In this document: in pieces, positions 28,301 to 43,300 of the stretch
How positions within the stretch are numbered: position 1 is the stretch's first letter
How the letters are laid out: each line of letters begins with the position of its first letter
NCBI GenBank assembly: GCA_032622095.1
Contig: CP136066.1
Span: forward strand, 185,170,716 to 185,234,715
Direction: 5' to 3'
DNA length: 64,000 nucleotides
Source: Siphonodentalium dalli
Taxonomy: Eukaryota > Mollusca > Scaphopoda > Gadilida > Siphonodentaliidae
Notes under the pieces: model-generated
What the model was told of the DNA's origin: nothing
Seen by the model: only the letters and a program-made list of their open reading frames with translations
Databases searched by the model: none
Position numbers and translations under genes: made by a program

Positions 28301-31300
28301 AAACGTAGGAAATTACATTTCTGTACATAGCATTTAATTAATACCCAACAAAAAACCACCCAACCAGCTTATTATCATTAAAAATCGATCAAACAGTCAA
28401 CCGGAACATCTAGCGCTCAGTGCTGACTTGACGGCTGATAATTTATTTATGCACAACAATCAACAATTCGCCATTATTCATTTATTATTTACGACGAAAT
28501 TCAAGGGTAATTCTGAAATATTTCTTTTTGTTTTGTTTTGCACTATCTTTCGTGACCTCATCTACATATGACCCGACCTGGATTATGAAGCTAAGTGTGC
28601 TGATTGGCCATAGTATGATTGGTATTTAATATTCATGTAAATGAGGTCACGAATGCCAATATACTTATAAAATGCATAAATATCACTTGTAACTACATGA
28701 GAAGTAAACATTATTATGTAGTTCCAGTAGTATATAGCGATGCTATCAAAATTTGCTTGTTAATAAGCATGCAATTATATCGCAAGCATAAGAATAAGAC
28801 ACCGTTAGAAGCGCCGCTGCATGGGGAACTACCGAACTTTTACTTCTCATGTCGTTAGCTTTGGAAAGTATTTATTTGATATCCATGTTGCCGTTCCCAT
28901 GCCCGTTCCGTGTGGTTTTCTATGAGAACATGGCTGCAAAAATGCCGTGCATGCAAACTTCCCAGTGTATGAACGTAGTCAGGGCTATAGAGTAAAACTA
29001 TTACCCACTATCGTAAAACACACGAGTATTCAAAAATCAGGATATCTGCTTCGGATTTAATCAACACATGGATTAAAAGTTCTAGCAATAACGAATAACT
29101 CAATTTAAAACACCGTGCGTCTATAATGGCAGTCATTTCTAGATGTTTAATCTGCGTTACCACATTATTGTTGTGTCTATAAATGCAACATTGAGATGGG
29201 AGGAGATGGCCCATATGAATATCCGAACTTCATAACCTCATTAAAAAGTAAATATTTCGAAGACGATGTACTAATTACATGGACAATACAGACAATCCAG
29301 TAGCCATATGAATCAAATTATATCGCAGATCCAGACCATTATCAGAGACTATATCTGGAATTTCATTAATGACCCGATAGTTCCGTTCTGATTCAGTCAC
29401 TTGTTCTGGTTATTATCCTGTTCAGTTTCGAGAATACCAAGCTGTAAATAGCGTGTCTGTCATTTGCAGAATGAGGTCCACAGAGGGTTAATTTCAAGTT
29501 AGTGATGCCATATCGCACAGCGGGATAGCATCACCAAATTCACCTTCTGGAGACCTCATTCTGCTTAGGCCTCATCTTCTGGGAACTACCTACAGTATCA
29601 AATTAACATTGTTTTTAGTTTCCCCTTCTGGGAAGTTTCTATATCCCCTAATTTGCAGCAGATAAAATGCATTATATAGGTGCCCAATGGGTGAACATCA
29701 CCAACTTCAACTGGGGAACTCTAATCTGATCCTAGGTCTACCATAGCAGTTGAGGGCCTAAGCAGAATGAGGTTCACAGAGGGTGACTATAGTGATGCTA
29801 GCCCACTATGCGGGATAGCATCACTAAATTCACCCTATGTGGACCTCATTCTGCAAATGACAGACACGCTATATGCAGGCTTGGAGAATACTCTCAACAA
29901 ATATTTCTAGCCAACACCTTTCCTTGAGTAAGAAAACTAATTATTGCTCAACGTTAGGTACATTTTTCAGTCAAAGTTTATTAACCGTTTGATGACTAGA
30001 TCTGCTTGAATTTTTTGCGAAAACCCTGTGCCAAAAGTCGCCTCGCATATATAAGATAATGCATTGGCCAAAATAACAATATATACCCTGATCTTGTAAC
30101 GGCGAGGTGAGAGAAATAACTCTGTATTCTTGCCATATTGGGAGACTAACAAACGACCATGAGTATTGTTTCGCTCTGAATGTATTATTTGAATAGATCT
30201 CACTGTGGCATATAAAGTCCGTCTAAAAAGTTTTAAAGGTGGATTATCTCTTTGTAAACATGTATTATATAGTTACCGGGGTATAAAATATTAGATCTGA
30301 ATCGAAGACTCCTGTCCGGAAATGCTTCTATCGATTAATATTAATTTTATTTCGAATATTTTCTGGTCTAAAAAGGTGTGTTTGTTCAGCTAACGAACAA
30401 TATTGGTTACTGTTAACAGAGACCAGAAATTATATTGTGCAATTTTGTCACAAATAAACGTTAATTATACTCATTATCGCTTATATCTGTGGAACAAAAC
30501 AGTACAAACAACCAATATGTGACATTTGACATTCGTTGCGTAGCCGTAGGAACAGCGCAGTGCTCTATATCGCAATCCGGTCTCATCCGAATGGTCGGTT
30601 CTAAAAATAGTAACATAAATGGGCCCGATTTAATATTCGAAATAAAATCAATATTAATTGATAGAAGCTTTTCCGGACATAGGACTTCAGTTCATATTTA
30701 TTATTTTATACCCACGCAACTATTTAAAAAAAATTATTTAAAGAGATAATCCATCTTTAAGCTACTGTTGTTCTGAAAAAAACAAAATTCACCCATTAGT
30801 TACTGATTGGAAAATCAAACAATGAGAATAATTGCAACCCATGTGTGGTTTATAATTTACAACTAATATTGAGTCAGGCACGAACTGTTCAACCCAATAG
30901 GCACACCAACACCCCTATCGCCACGTCACTGTAACGTTGCGTTGTTTGAAGTACTGTACCTTAAATCCGGTCATTTATGAGACCATCTCCTTTTAAACTC
31001 ATCAGAATATATGCAACAAATGAATGAATTTGAGCCACGAATTAGTGCAAAATACACTCATGTGCTCTTGTCATAAATTCATGTTCATTTTAATTACCAC
31101 GTTGTTTGTATCGTTCATAGAGCACATGAATGTATTTTGAACTAATCTATGGCTCAAATTCATTCATTTGTTGCATATATTCTGTTGAGTATAAAAGGAG
31201 ATGGTTCCATGAATTACCGATTTCAGCGTAGAGTACCCCTTTAAGCATGACTTCGGTTATCCCAAGATATATTTTCTTTTTATGTAGAATTATGAACGAG

Positions 31301-34300
31301 TATTTGAGTTGTGTGGAGTCAGTTATGGAAACCTGCGATGCATTTCCGGAACAATCTAAAACGGCGATCGACAGTCTAAGAAAGAAATTGGACACGGAGT
31401 GTATGAAAGGTGGGTTATTATACACCTACATACATTTACTCATAACGGAAACATGCATATATACGTCCAAATCGGCGTCTGTATTTTACACTTGGTTATA
31501 TTGGATCTGGTATCAGTACTATATATTTAACGTCTATGCTAGATCATGCCATGAATCTCTACTCTGGCTGACCCCCGTAGATATCATATTCAACCAGTAC
31601 AAAACCTGGGAACTTTTTGAATTTTTGACTGGGAACCATATAAAATTGGAAAAGTAACGCGGGGAATATAATTCTTAGTTATTATCTGTTCCTTATAGTA
31701 CCGGTATTGTACTTCGCTGTATAGGTGAAGGTACCAACTCAAAATGCAAGCTTTTCTGTGACTTTTGTTAGCCGATACCACAATAAACACTGAACTAATT
31801 ACCCATGCAGACCCATGCAGGAGAAATTCCATGCAGGATAAATTCCATAATTCACTTAAAATGTGAATTTTTCGAATTTCTTGATTACTTTCACCGCTAC
31901 ATAAATGACAGCAGCGTCGAGTGACCACGCCTATACCGCGTGGCTAAAAATGTACATGGAAACTTCCTACGATATAACATGAAATGTCTGTGCTGCATCA
32001 TAATTCCGTCGGGTATGACTGTATTGGCAATAACCGTACTAAATGCTAATATTCAGTGCACAAGTAACAAGACAAATCAACAAGATTGAACATTGCTATA
32101 GATCTGTAACTAGAGGTCTCCATGTGGGTGGCAATATCAAACTACAACCTTGAACAAAACCTAAATATCGAGTCCAGAAAAGTTTATTTTCACGGTGCAC
32201 CCCTGCATGGTTTCGAAGTTGCCAACTTGTACATTAAACTTTCCAACATAAAACCCATATATCTTTTCCAACATTTTCCAACTGATCAAATGTATTTGCC
32301 GTGGCGACCGAGGCCTCCTCAAAACCAATTGTCGACATGTTCAAAAGTTGGAAATTCATTATCCACACACAACGATTCTAGTTGCTTAAACGAAGAATCC
32401 GTTCCATCCCCCCCCCTCCATAATCCCCCTCCATCTTCGTCTACTTTCCTGAATTCTCCTCATATTTTGAATACCCAAAAAATCCCAGCACCCATGTAAT
32501 ATCCGAAGTATCTATCTATATACTGTCCGGTCCGGATATTAACGTAACATCCCAGGATGATTTATATATTCATTTTACAGGGGATCTTGATCATATATAG
32601 ATGGGGAGAACGACACCCGAAAAGCCATGTGCGTACTGTCGTTCTCCCTGTCTACCAATATAACATATTACCATATCCATTATAACACTTCCTTATATAA
32701 TTACAAGTCCATTGTATCTTATTTAACATAATTATATAGTTGGTGGATGCATAAACAATGTTTAAACCAAAAGTTGGAAATTTCATACCCGCCACATCAG
32801 TTGAACATTGCAAACCAAGGTATGTTCACAGGCCTCTGGGGAAAATTACTAAAATACCGATATAGACAATATCAGTGTAAAGGTTCCAATGATAGATTTT
32901 GGATAAAACCACACCAACTATCAAAACCCTACCAATTCTAGAAATCGATAAATGCAGCCAAAATATCCCCCGGGTGTGTCTTGTTGGCAATAAAATTCCC
33001 TTTGATTTGACATATAACTCGGCGAAATCCAACGAAGCGAAGTTCAGATATGATATCGGAATCTACTGCATTCTACCGAACAAATCGGTTTGTCATTCAC
33101 CCTGTCCGCTGAGAGCCCTTTGACCACGTTATAAAATCAATATTTTCGAGCAATAGATTGTCGCGAACGTATACTTAAAGTCATTAGCTTCACTCCCGGT
33201 GGGTATATATTTCATGTCAGACAGAACTGTATCCGATATACCATAAGAAATGTCATACAAAACTAGAAATAAAACCCCAAGGTTGCATATTATTGATGCG
33301 GTATTCGCCCCGTATTAAATTGTTGAAAACTGCGGTCAGAGTAAGAAATCTTCTCAGATACAACCACATTTTCGGCGCGAATCATCGCGTGGAGGTCATG
33401 GAATTATATTCGGAAGAAATCGGAACCGCCCGAAAAACGACGATCGGCTGGCACGCACGGTTGACAGAACAGCCAAAACAATAGCCGGCATGTCGATAAC
33501 CGAAAGTAGATTCAACAAAACACAAACTAGATAATGTGATTATGTCTTGATTTTTGCATCGATATCTCATGTTTTCTAATTGAAATGTCGAGAATTAATT
33601 GGCAACTAACAAAGTGTACACACTGTGTATATGTTATATATGGATTGTTTGCAAATTTAGGCGTGAATGGGTATTCACAGCATGCAAAATACGATTGGCA
33701 CACCTCCGAACCGATCTGCTGATCCAGGTCGTCATGCTTCTCATCGATTGAAAATAAACAAATCGGGGAATTCCTGCCCTTCTTATCAAACGTCAACACA
33801 TTTGGTCGAATTTAAGATGAAGTTATCTGCAATGGCATTATTGACTTCTGTAAATGGAAATTATTAGCAATATTTCAAACGCAGAGAGTGCATGAACCAC
33901 CGATCGATCTATAAATTATAATAGCCCAATCGGGCTGAACTAGATCGATTGGTCTTCCTGGCATAGTGGTTGCTGATGTAAGAGAGGGAACTCTAAATTT
34001 CTTAAATATTAAAATTTTGTTTGTTTTCAGATTTGTACAAGTTTATAATGAATATTACTAGTAAAAAAATATACCATTGTCTTTCATTAGTTTCAAAATA
34101 AATGAGAATTTTTTTTAATTGCATGGTAGAAACAGCTGGTCGAAAGAACAATTTAGAGTACTCCCCTTATCCCAGATTCACTTTATAGTAGCTAATTACA
34201 CTTAAGCATAAATTATTTATGGTTAAGCATAATTAACTTACGATAAGCGTAATACATTTGAATTACGCTTAAGTGTAATTGGGTTCATCAGCTATCTCAC

Positions 34301-37300
34301 CTCTATGGGAGGAAGCCAAATTAACATTTAATAAATAATTGAGCTAAAGCCCCCCCCCCCAATCAAGGAATCTCTAATTACACTCAAGTGCAATAAGAAT
34401 ATTTCTTATCGCGCTTAAGTGCAATAAGAAGATTCCTTATTGCGCTTAGAGATTCCTTATTGCGCTTAAGTTCAATACGATATTCCTTTTTGTGCTTAAG
34501 TGCAATAAGATATTCCTTATTGTGCTAAGCGCAATTAGATATTTCCTTATTGAACTTAATCGCAATTATATCTTCCCTTATTATATCGCTTAAGCTCAAT
34601 TATATCGCTTAAGCTCTATTATTTATTAAATGTTAATTTGGCTCCACATATACCTCATGTATATTGGTATAACCTGATGTAGGTTACTGGCATTAGTAAT
34701 GCGGTTGCATCCATTTCAGCTTGAGGGGAGTTCAATGAGAGTGTATATGAATTACGTTTAAGTGTACTTCATTTACGCTTAAGCGCGGAACTCATTTACA
34801 CTTAAGCATAATTAATATGAATAATGCTTAAGCAAATACCTAACTCCAACTGATTTCCTCTATCTGAATAATTGAGTCCATCTCATAGTATATGGGGGAG
34901 TCTAAACCGATGTTTGATTGATGTCTTATTGCCAGAGTAAATTTGAGTTTAGAGGAAATCGCATGGGAGACAGCCTTTTCAAATATATTATTTATTAGTG
35001 TAAATCAATTGCGCTTAAGCGCAAAAAATATGTGTCTAATAATATATTTGCGCTTTAGCATAAAATTGCCATAAATGTGATATATTATAGGAGGCCCTTT
35101 TCATATTTATTATTTATTTACGCTTAAGCGCAAATAACCTCTATCATTTGCAATTAAGCAAATAGATCATATTTGCGCTTAAGCGCAAATCATTTGCACT
35201 TAAGCGCAAATAAAAATCAATATGCATTGACCCCCCCTGAATTAATTTTACATGGCACAGGCCTAAACACATCACTAAAGTTGATATAGCCCCACCATAT
35301 GAGGGAAACAATCCCCCAGAAACCCCAAGATCTGTTTTATGACCATGGAAATGATATCGATCTGTGTAGGATATGTCTCTTTTATAAAATATACTATATC
35401 TCTGGGATGGCGACACAAATTCTTGGGGACAGGGATGCTGATATTATGAAAACTTCAAGTCAATGAGTACACCATATGAGGGAAGCAAACCCCAGTAACC
35501 CCTAATGCCCTATTTATGGCCATGGAAATGGTATATATCTGTGCAGGAGATAATAAAATATACATGAGCTCTGGGAGTGAGGCACCGAATCTTGGGACAC
35601 CAGGGACAGAGATGCTGATATGCATATGGAAATATGTTTTTTCTTCAACTTCGAGTCTGTATGGGGCTATTACTATGGGGCCATGCTAATATAATATGAG
35701 ATGGACTCAATCATTCACATCAGAGGGATGTAATGGAGTGTTAGGTATTTGCACTTAAGCGCAAATAAATTGATAGACACATATTTGTGCTTAAGCGCAA
35801 ATGATTTACGCTTAAGCACAAATATTTGCGCTTAAACGCAAATAAATAATAAATGTGAAAAGGGCCTCCCATACTATTTCCGCTAAAGGGCATATGATTT
35901 GTATTTAAGTATAAATGATTTGCTCTTAAGTGCTAATGATTTACACTTAAGCGTAAATGATTTGCGATTAAGCAGAATCAGAATAAATGTGAAAACGGCT
36001 TCTCGTATAATCGCTTAAGCATAATTCATTTATGATTAAGTGTAATTAATCTATCAATGAAAATAAATGACCAGTGAGCTTAAGCGTAAATCAATCACGC
36101 TTAAGCACACTTTAATCAATTACGCTTAAGCACACTAGTCATAATTATATTACTCATAGGAGTAATGCTTTATCTACATCATACGGTTAAGCTTAAGTGA
36201 AGTACGCTTTATATGTGTGCATTACACCTGAGTGTAATACATTACGCTTAATTGTAATTCACTTACGCTAAAGTGCAATTAGCTAATACATGTGAAAAAG
36301 GCTTTCCATTATAGTTATCATCCATCAGAATGAATAGTGCTTACTAAAGCTTGACAACAGAATTTGCCATTAAAAACATTTCATGGCCAATGAGCTAACA
36401 AATGTTCTGTACTGGCATATTGAATACCAATTATTTGTACTATTGTACAGGTATAATGTAATTAAACAGTTTTGAGTTACAAAAGTAAGACAACTCTTTC
36501 TGCACGGTACTGTGCTTGCGGCCAGATTGATGTAAAAATTCGGTCAATGCGCTTACAATTTTCTATAAATAGTAACATTTTGGAATTATTACCTCTCGAT
36601 CACTGTTCGATTATAATCTTTGCCACTAACTCGGCCAATGTTCTTCCGTTTGTGATTTCACGCAACAATTCCCTTTCTATTCCTTCCCTGTCGAATTGAC
36701 TACCGATTGCGATGTCAATTTGTTTTTCGCTTTAATATTCTGATGTGCATGACGCTATTCCAGCGAACGGTCATCCTCCCTAGAAGCCATTTCTGAGAAC
36801 GAAACCCGATTCAATCCCAATCGAGTCGGAAGTGCTCGGGCATTTCCGTGACTGCACAAGACAACGCATCGGTTTGTTTTTTCGTGTTATTATGGTGAGA
36901 TTAATCGGGACGATTGACGAAATCTAAATAGTTAGCCGAATGGCCGTCAAATGTGTACAAACTGACTTCAGGATGGGGGATTTCGTGTATCTGAGTTATT
37001 TTATTCACTCTTCCCACAGAATGACGCAGGGAACTCAATTGTGAGGTTCAATTTACGTTTCACATCACTTTAAACTCGATGCCATAACCTATAAATGCTC
37101 ATATATATTCTACAAGTCACTCTGAAGCCACCAATACCTCCTTTATTTCACTTGGTACAGTTGTGCTCGATATTTTCAACTTTATTCATCAAACGAATTC
37201 AAGAAATTTTAGACGTGTCTGCTACTTGCGACTTCGATAGATTCCGATATCATATCTCGACTTCGCCGAGTTCGATTTCGCCGAATTATATGCCAAATGA

Positions 37301-40300
37301 AAGGGAATTTTATTTCCAATAATACACACCGGGTTAGTTTGGCAGCAATTATCGATTTCTAGAATGTGTGGGGTTGCTGTTGCTGTGGTTTTAGCCAAAA
37401 TCGATCATTGGAACATTTACACTGGTATAGTCTATATTAGTATTTTAGTAATTTTCCCCAGAAGCCTGTGGGTATGTTGTTATTGCTTTCTGATATAATA
37501 ACCGTTGCATTGTCCAACCAATATCAAGGGTGAATTTCTTTGTTTTTAGACCAACAGTCTAATATTTTGATATTCTTTGAACTGAAATGGCCATCAAACT
37601 TTCCAACCACGGGGGGATGACAGGTCTGAAATTTACAATATATAATAGGGAATACGTCACCACCCCTGTGGGCACAGTATATGTGACGGCAACATTACTT
37701 GGGGTACATGCATTTTACAGTATGTATAATTCAGTGTGGCATCTCGTCAGACCAGCCTTCCGATCACTATCATACTATTTAGAGGATAATACTCGGTTGA
37801 TTTGAAATTAGACCCAACATCAGCCCGAGGTAACATCATATCAGCCTGATACCGAAGATCGAAGGCTGGTATGAGGTTACCAAGGGCTGATATTGGGCAT
37901 AACATCAAACCAAGCAAGTAATACCCTATTTATTAATGATATCGCATGTTGCGTAACTGACAACTCTTTCAAACGAGTGACATAGAACAATCGATATCTA
38001 CCCATTAATTTAGCAGTGAAGTAGATTTATGGCATGTCGTAAAACGATATTACTCGGAAGTTTGATGTCGTAAAACGATATTACTCGGACTGGTGATGTC
38101 GTAAAATGACATTAGTCGCTTTAAAGGCAAATTGAAGTGATATTCACATAGTTCGATAACAGGCTGCGTGGACAAAAATGTCATATCTAATAATATTAGT
38201 AAACTGATATGTAATGGGATAATTGTTACCGTGTTCACATCACATTTACAATATATATTCCAGCTCCAGTTGATCAAGCTAACAAGGCCTGCGACGAGTT
38301 GCAGGTATGCCAATCGATGTTGGGAAATCTTGCCGGAATGGCCGGAACAGAAAATCTCGGTGCAGTATGCCCGTGAGTACCTTTATTAAATTGTTGGAAA
38401 TGTGCAAGCCACAAGCACCTATGTTTCGAAATGTCCAATTGAAAGTCATCACAGTACAAACAATTAATGCATTGATTTGTTTTGTGATGACAAGGCCATA
38501 AATGTGGAGGAAATAGCAAGTTTGCACTGACATTGTCAACTGTCCTGCTATTCAGGTCACATACATCTTTAGTGTGGAGGAATATTTTGGTTACGAACTT
38601 ACGACCCTTTATCCCATAGCACTGTACAGTATACAATGCGCCATAACTTGGATCAGGCGACGTTTATTTTACGTGATTAGAAGCCGAAAAATAAGAGACT
38701 AATGTCATTGCATTTATTTGAATAAAATAAACTAGTAACTTATCAATACTAATTAATTATGTACAGACAGAAAGCCACCCATACATTTTTTATTTCATCT
38801 GATTTGTTTGTGCCCAATTTTTAAACTTTATTCATCAAACGAATTCCAAAAACAAGACGTGTCTGGGACTGGCAGTAAATTTTGAAAGCGAATGTAAAAC
38901 TAGAAGGTGCGGGGCCAAGGACACGCTATTTTCGCATAATTTTAAAGCAAATTCCAATTATTTAACTATACTTTCAAGTTCATTTCAATCTGTTTTATAA
39001 TCAGATAAACTTCTTGGTACAGAGAAAATTAATAATTCAAGTGTTTCTTCAATACTCTATGCATCTTTATTTTTTCAAGCCAACATTTGTGAACTTTACT
39101 CTCGATTGTTGTCAATCAATCAGCAAGCCGGTCAAAATATACTGCAAGTCTCAGACATAAAGTTGGAAAACTGGGCACAAACAAATCTGATGAAATAGAA
39201 AAAGGTATTGGTGGCTTCGGAATGACTTGCGAAACATATATGAGCATTTATAGGTTATTTCATCACGTTTAAGTACACGTTCATAACAAAGTATTGCTAA
39301 AAAATATTGATTTTATAACTAGGTCAAATGCCTCTGAGCGGACAGGAAGATTGACGACCCAATTTCTTCGGTACATTTGGTAGTTTCCGATACGATATGA
39401 CAGATATCTCGACTTCTCTTCGTTCAATTTCGCCGTATTATATGTCAAATTAAAGGGAATTGCATTGCCAATCAGCCACATCTGAGAATATTTTGGTTGC
39501 AATTATCGATTTCTAGAATTTATTAGTTTGTTTGGTTTTAGCCAAAATCGATTATTTGAACCTTTACATTGGTATAGTCTATATTGGTATTTCAGTGATT
39601 TTCCACAGGGACCTGTGCTGTGGTATACAGATGCATTTTGTAAGCAATTACGCCTTCGTTTTCTGGCATGGTGTATCTTTCTATACCGAAATTCCTTGAT
39701 TGATTGATTGTATTGTTTTATTCCATAATCATAAGAGCTAATGAGTCAAAGTAACGTATATTTGTGACAAAATTACACAATCAAATTTCTGGTCTCTGTT
39801 AACAGTAACCACAATTGTTCGTTAGCTAAACAACTACACCTCTTTAGAACATAAAATATTCGAAATAAATTTAATATTAATAGATAGAAGCATTTCCGGT
39901 CAGGAGTTTTCGATTCATAACTAATATGTTATACCCCGGTAACTATATAATACATGTTTACAAAGAGATAATTGACCTTTGATAAACCTCGGCGAAATGC
40001 CACCTTTACACGAGATGCATGTACTATGTACAGTTCAATTGTTATATTAATCTCAGTTCGATCCAGAGATATATTGACTGCATGGAAGCAGCATTGGAAA
40101 AGGAAGTGAAATGTCCTACGGTGCCGGATAACCTGAAGCAGACAATAGACGGATATAAGAAATTGGTCGAATTAAAGTGCAACACAGGTAACAACATCAT
40201 ATAATTAAGGTCATTAATTCGTACACTGTGCGCATATGATTATTCAGTATATTGTTTGGAACAACATGTCAAATTGAATCTGTTTACGTTTTATATTATG

Positions 40301-43300
40301 TTCTGTCAAACATAATTAATTTACTCGTACTTAAGTTCGCGCAGTACTATTTTTCGCTCAGTGTTGAATTCGCGCACTTTAAATTTGCACACCTATCTGC
40401 GCGAATTAAAAACTGACAGAACTATTTTCGTAAAAGCCTTAATTATATCTGATGACAGTTTAAAGATGGATTTTCTCTTTAAATAACAAATTTTAAATAG
40501 ATGCGTGGGTATAAAATAATAAATATGAACTGAAGACCCATGTCCGGAAAGGCTTCTATCAATTAATATTGATTTTATTTCGAATATTTTATTGGGACCG
40601 TTTATTTGTCTATTTTTAGAGCAGACCATTCGGGGATACCATATAGCGATAGAGAGCATTAAGCTGTTCCTATGGCTACGTACCGAACGTCAAATGTCCC
40701 AGATTGATTGGTTGTATTGTTTTAGTCCATAGTTATAAGCGATAATGAGTATAATTAATGTTTATTTGTGACAAAATTACACCATAAAATTTCTGGTCTC
40801 TGTCAACAGTAACCATTATTGTTCGTTAGCTAAACAACCACACATTTTTAGACCAGAAAATATTCGAAATAAAATGAATATTAATCGATAGAAGAATTTC
40901 CGGACAGGAGTCTTCGATTCAGATCTAATATTTTATACTCCGTAACTATATAATACATGTTTACAAAGAGATAATCCACCTTTAAGATCTTAACCGTTTC
41001 TGAAGATACAATGTGTATATTAAACACGATCACAGTAGATTTTCATCGTGCATATCATAACTACATCATCATTTTGTTGCGGTGATGGATGTTTATATGC
41101 TCCAAATAATTATTCTAATATTGAAATAGTCATGGACTGGACATCATTGAACGAACTCGAACACAGAAAACCACAACGGCGAAGGCAATTGACTTAATAA
41201 AAATCAACACTTGGCTGTGGGTTGTGATTACATAACAGTTTACTGACGCAATCTATATGGTCACGGTGTCACTCCTGGGCCCTATACTATAGAACACAAT
41301 TATTGTAATCACAAGCGTCTGTGGGGCACACAAAATGTGTCGATTACCATAGACCTCCACTCTTATTCCAACAGTGAAAAGGCGACTTCTTGTAATGCCG
41401 CGTTCACATGCATGATGACCAATACAATAATAGGTTTTCCACATGTGACTTGATTGACCAATGAAAAAAAATGATTCATCGGAGACACTCATTGATATGT
41501 TATCGCTAGTGCATGGGTGAACCGTGTTCAATTTGATTAGTGGTAATCGGTATCCTTTAAATACTCGCTCAGTGAGTACACCGCAACCGTTCGTGCATGG
41601 TGTTATATTTCGTCAATGGTTATCGTCTGTTCCAACAATTCTAGTTGTACGATGTATTTCAATTTCTAGTTGGGTTGTCATTCAGAATTGCTGGAGTATT
41701 CTATTGATAATATGTACAAGAGACGTAGCTAGAGGGTCTCAGGTGCAGGTTTAAACTCCAAGTTGTGTTCCCACAAAGGAGACCCTCTAACAACGTCCCT
41801 GCACGAATGTCATAATTGGGCAATACTCCAATACAGACTTTAGGTTGTTTTCCACCAGACAACCGCTTGATTGCCGCAGTGTGAATGCCATGCTGATCAA
41901 ACCCAATCACCCATCGGTAATGCGCCCACGAGCACACGGGTACAAGAAAACCATAGTCAGAAATGGTAACGCCACCAAGATTATAGTATTACATATAAAT
42001 AGAAATTATAAAAAATACATAAAATATTTTGATAACAATTGCGTTTAAACAAGTAATCCTTCAAATTATTACTAACAAAGCAAGTAAATGACTGTGGGGT
42101 CACTCAACAGATTATAAAGACTTGGACTTAGTATACTGTAAATACTGGGACTGTATATTTTTAAATTTTAGTCTAAAATTTAAATGAAATAATTAAAAGA
42201 TAAAATTTAGCAAGTAGTAAAAGTTAATTTTATCATTTAATTTTTTTTTTTGGTTAAATAAAGGAATAATTTAAATGTAAAATTTGGTTTAAAAAAAAAT
42301 GATTGACCGTGGCTCTTCCAATAATTGCGCGACTGACCTGGTCAATTGTTCTTAAGAAGTTGTTTTGAGAATTACTATGGAGGGACATAGTTATGGCTGT
42401 GGCTTCGCGAGTAATTGACTTGGTGACGTGATGTTAACAATCTGAACTCCAGTAAACCAAGGACGCTCCATACCAAATATAAGGTAAATAAATAATTCTT
42501 TATAAGTTGTTTTAATATTTACTATGGAGGGAAAGAATTGTGGTGCTGGCTTCGCAACTATTTGACCCCATTGTAACAAATATAAATATTAGTCACTCAG
42601 GCAATAGATGTATCTATTCTGTATATTAAGTTATTGGGTCTTACGTGTCTTGAGATGTCTAAATATGTTTTGATGGACAGATCGCGCAAGCGCAAGGGAC
42701 CCCGCCAATCTTATTTGTTGTGCTTCGAATTGTTGACTTATTAAATATGCACATATACTTAAGAAACAGTCGTGTGCGAAGCGCGCTCCCGTAGGTCGGT
42801 TTTTGGATGCCAGTTAATGAAAATATCATTGAAATAATCGGTTTCCCCCCAATAAACATCCATATATTCAATATACATGTTTTTGGAGCAGAATTAGGTA
42901 GACCATATTGAACGCCATAATTCTGCTGTGGTTAAGTGGTCAATTACTTTGGACATTACTGTATGCAGATGGAGTTATCATTAGACCTCACATCCTTATA
43001 TGGGATACAGTAATGCCCAAAGTAATTGACCACTTAACCACAGCAGAATTATGGGTAATTTTTCAGGATTTAAAATCCGGAAAAATTACCCACAATCTGC
43101 TGTGCTTAAGTGGTCAATTACTTTGGACATTACTGTATGTGGATGGAGTTATCATTAGACCTCACATCCTTATATGGGCTACAGTAATGCCTAAAGTAAT
43201 TGACCAATTAACCACAGCAGAATTAAGGGTAATTTTTCAGGATTTAAAATCTTGAAAAATTACCCATAATTCTGCTGTGGTTAAGTGATCAATTACTTTG

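Larger units (their letters stand above)
23432..28315 (-). mobile_element. DIRS-order (tyrosine recombinase) retrotransposon with split direct repeats, broken
   Basis: Read on the minus strand the order is: repeat A1 (28315-28256), Gag-like ORF (28266-27625), reverse transcriptase and RNase H (about 27640-25667), tyrosine recombinase (25615-24614), repeat B1 (24597-24463), repeat A2 (24463-24404), about 830 bp of unassigned sequence, and repeat B2 (23568-23432). A-body-B-A-B split direct repeats are the arrangement of PAT/Ngaro-type DIRS elements. The tyrosine recombinase in place of an integrase and the lack of LTRs fit the order. The RT and recombinase frames are broken by several frameshifts and a stop, so this copy cannot move by itself. 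It lies antisense in intron 2 of the module gene. The spacer between A2 and B2 is unusual and may reflect a rearranged tandem copy. Confidence 0.88.

Noticed and set aside
32602-32650. Regulatory RNA hairpin (iron-responsive-element-like)
   Set aside because: The stem is good, but the loop and bulge do not match such an element, and the position is deep in an intron.
42908-43255. 115-residue open frame
   Set aside because: The frame runs through the tandem hairpin repeat and repeats with it; it has no start or splice context and no protein-like features beyond the repetition.
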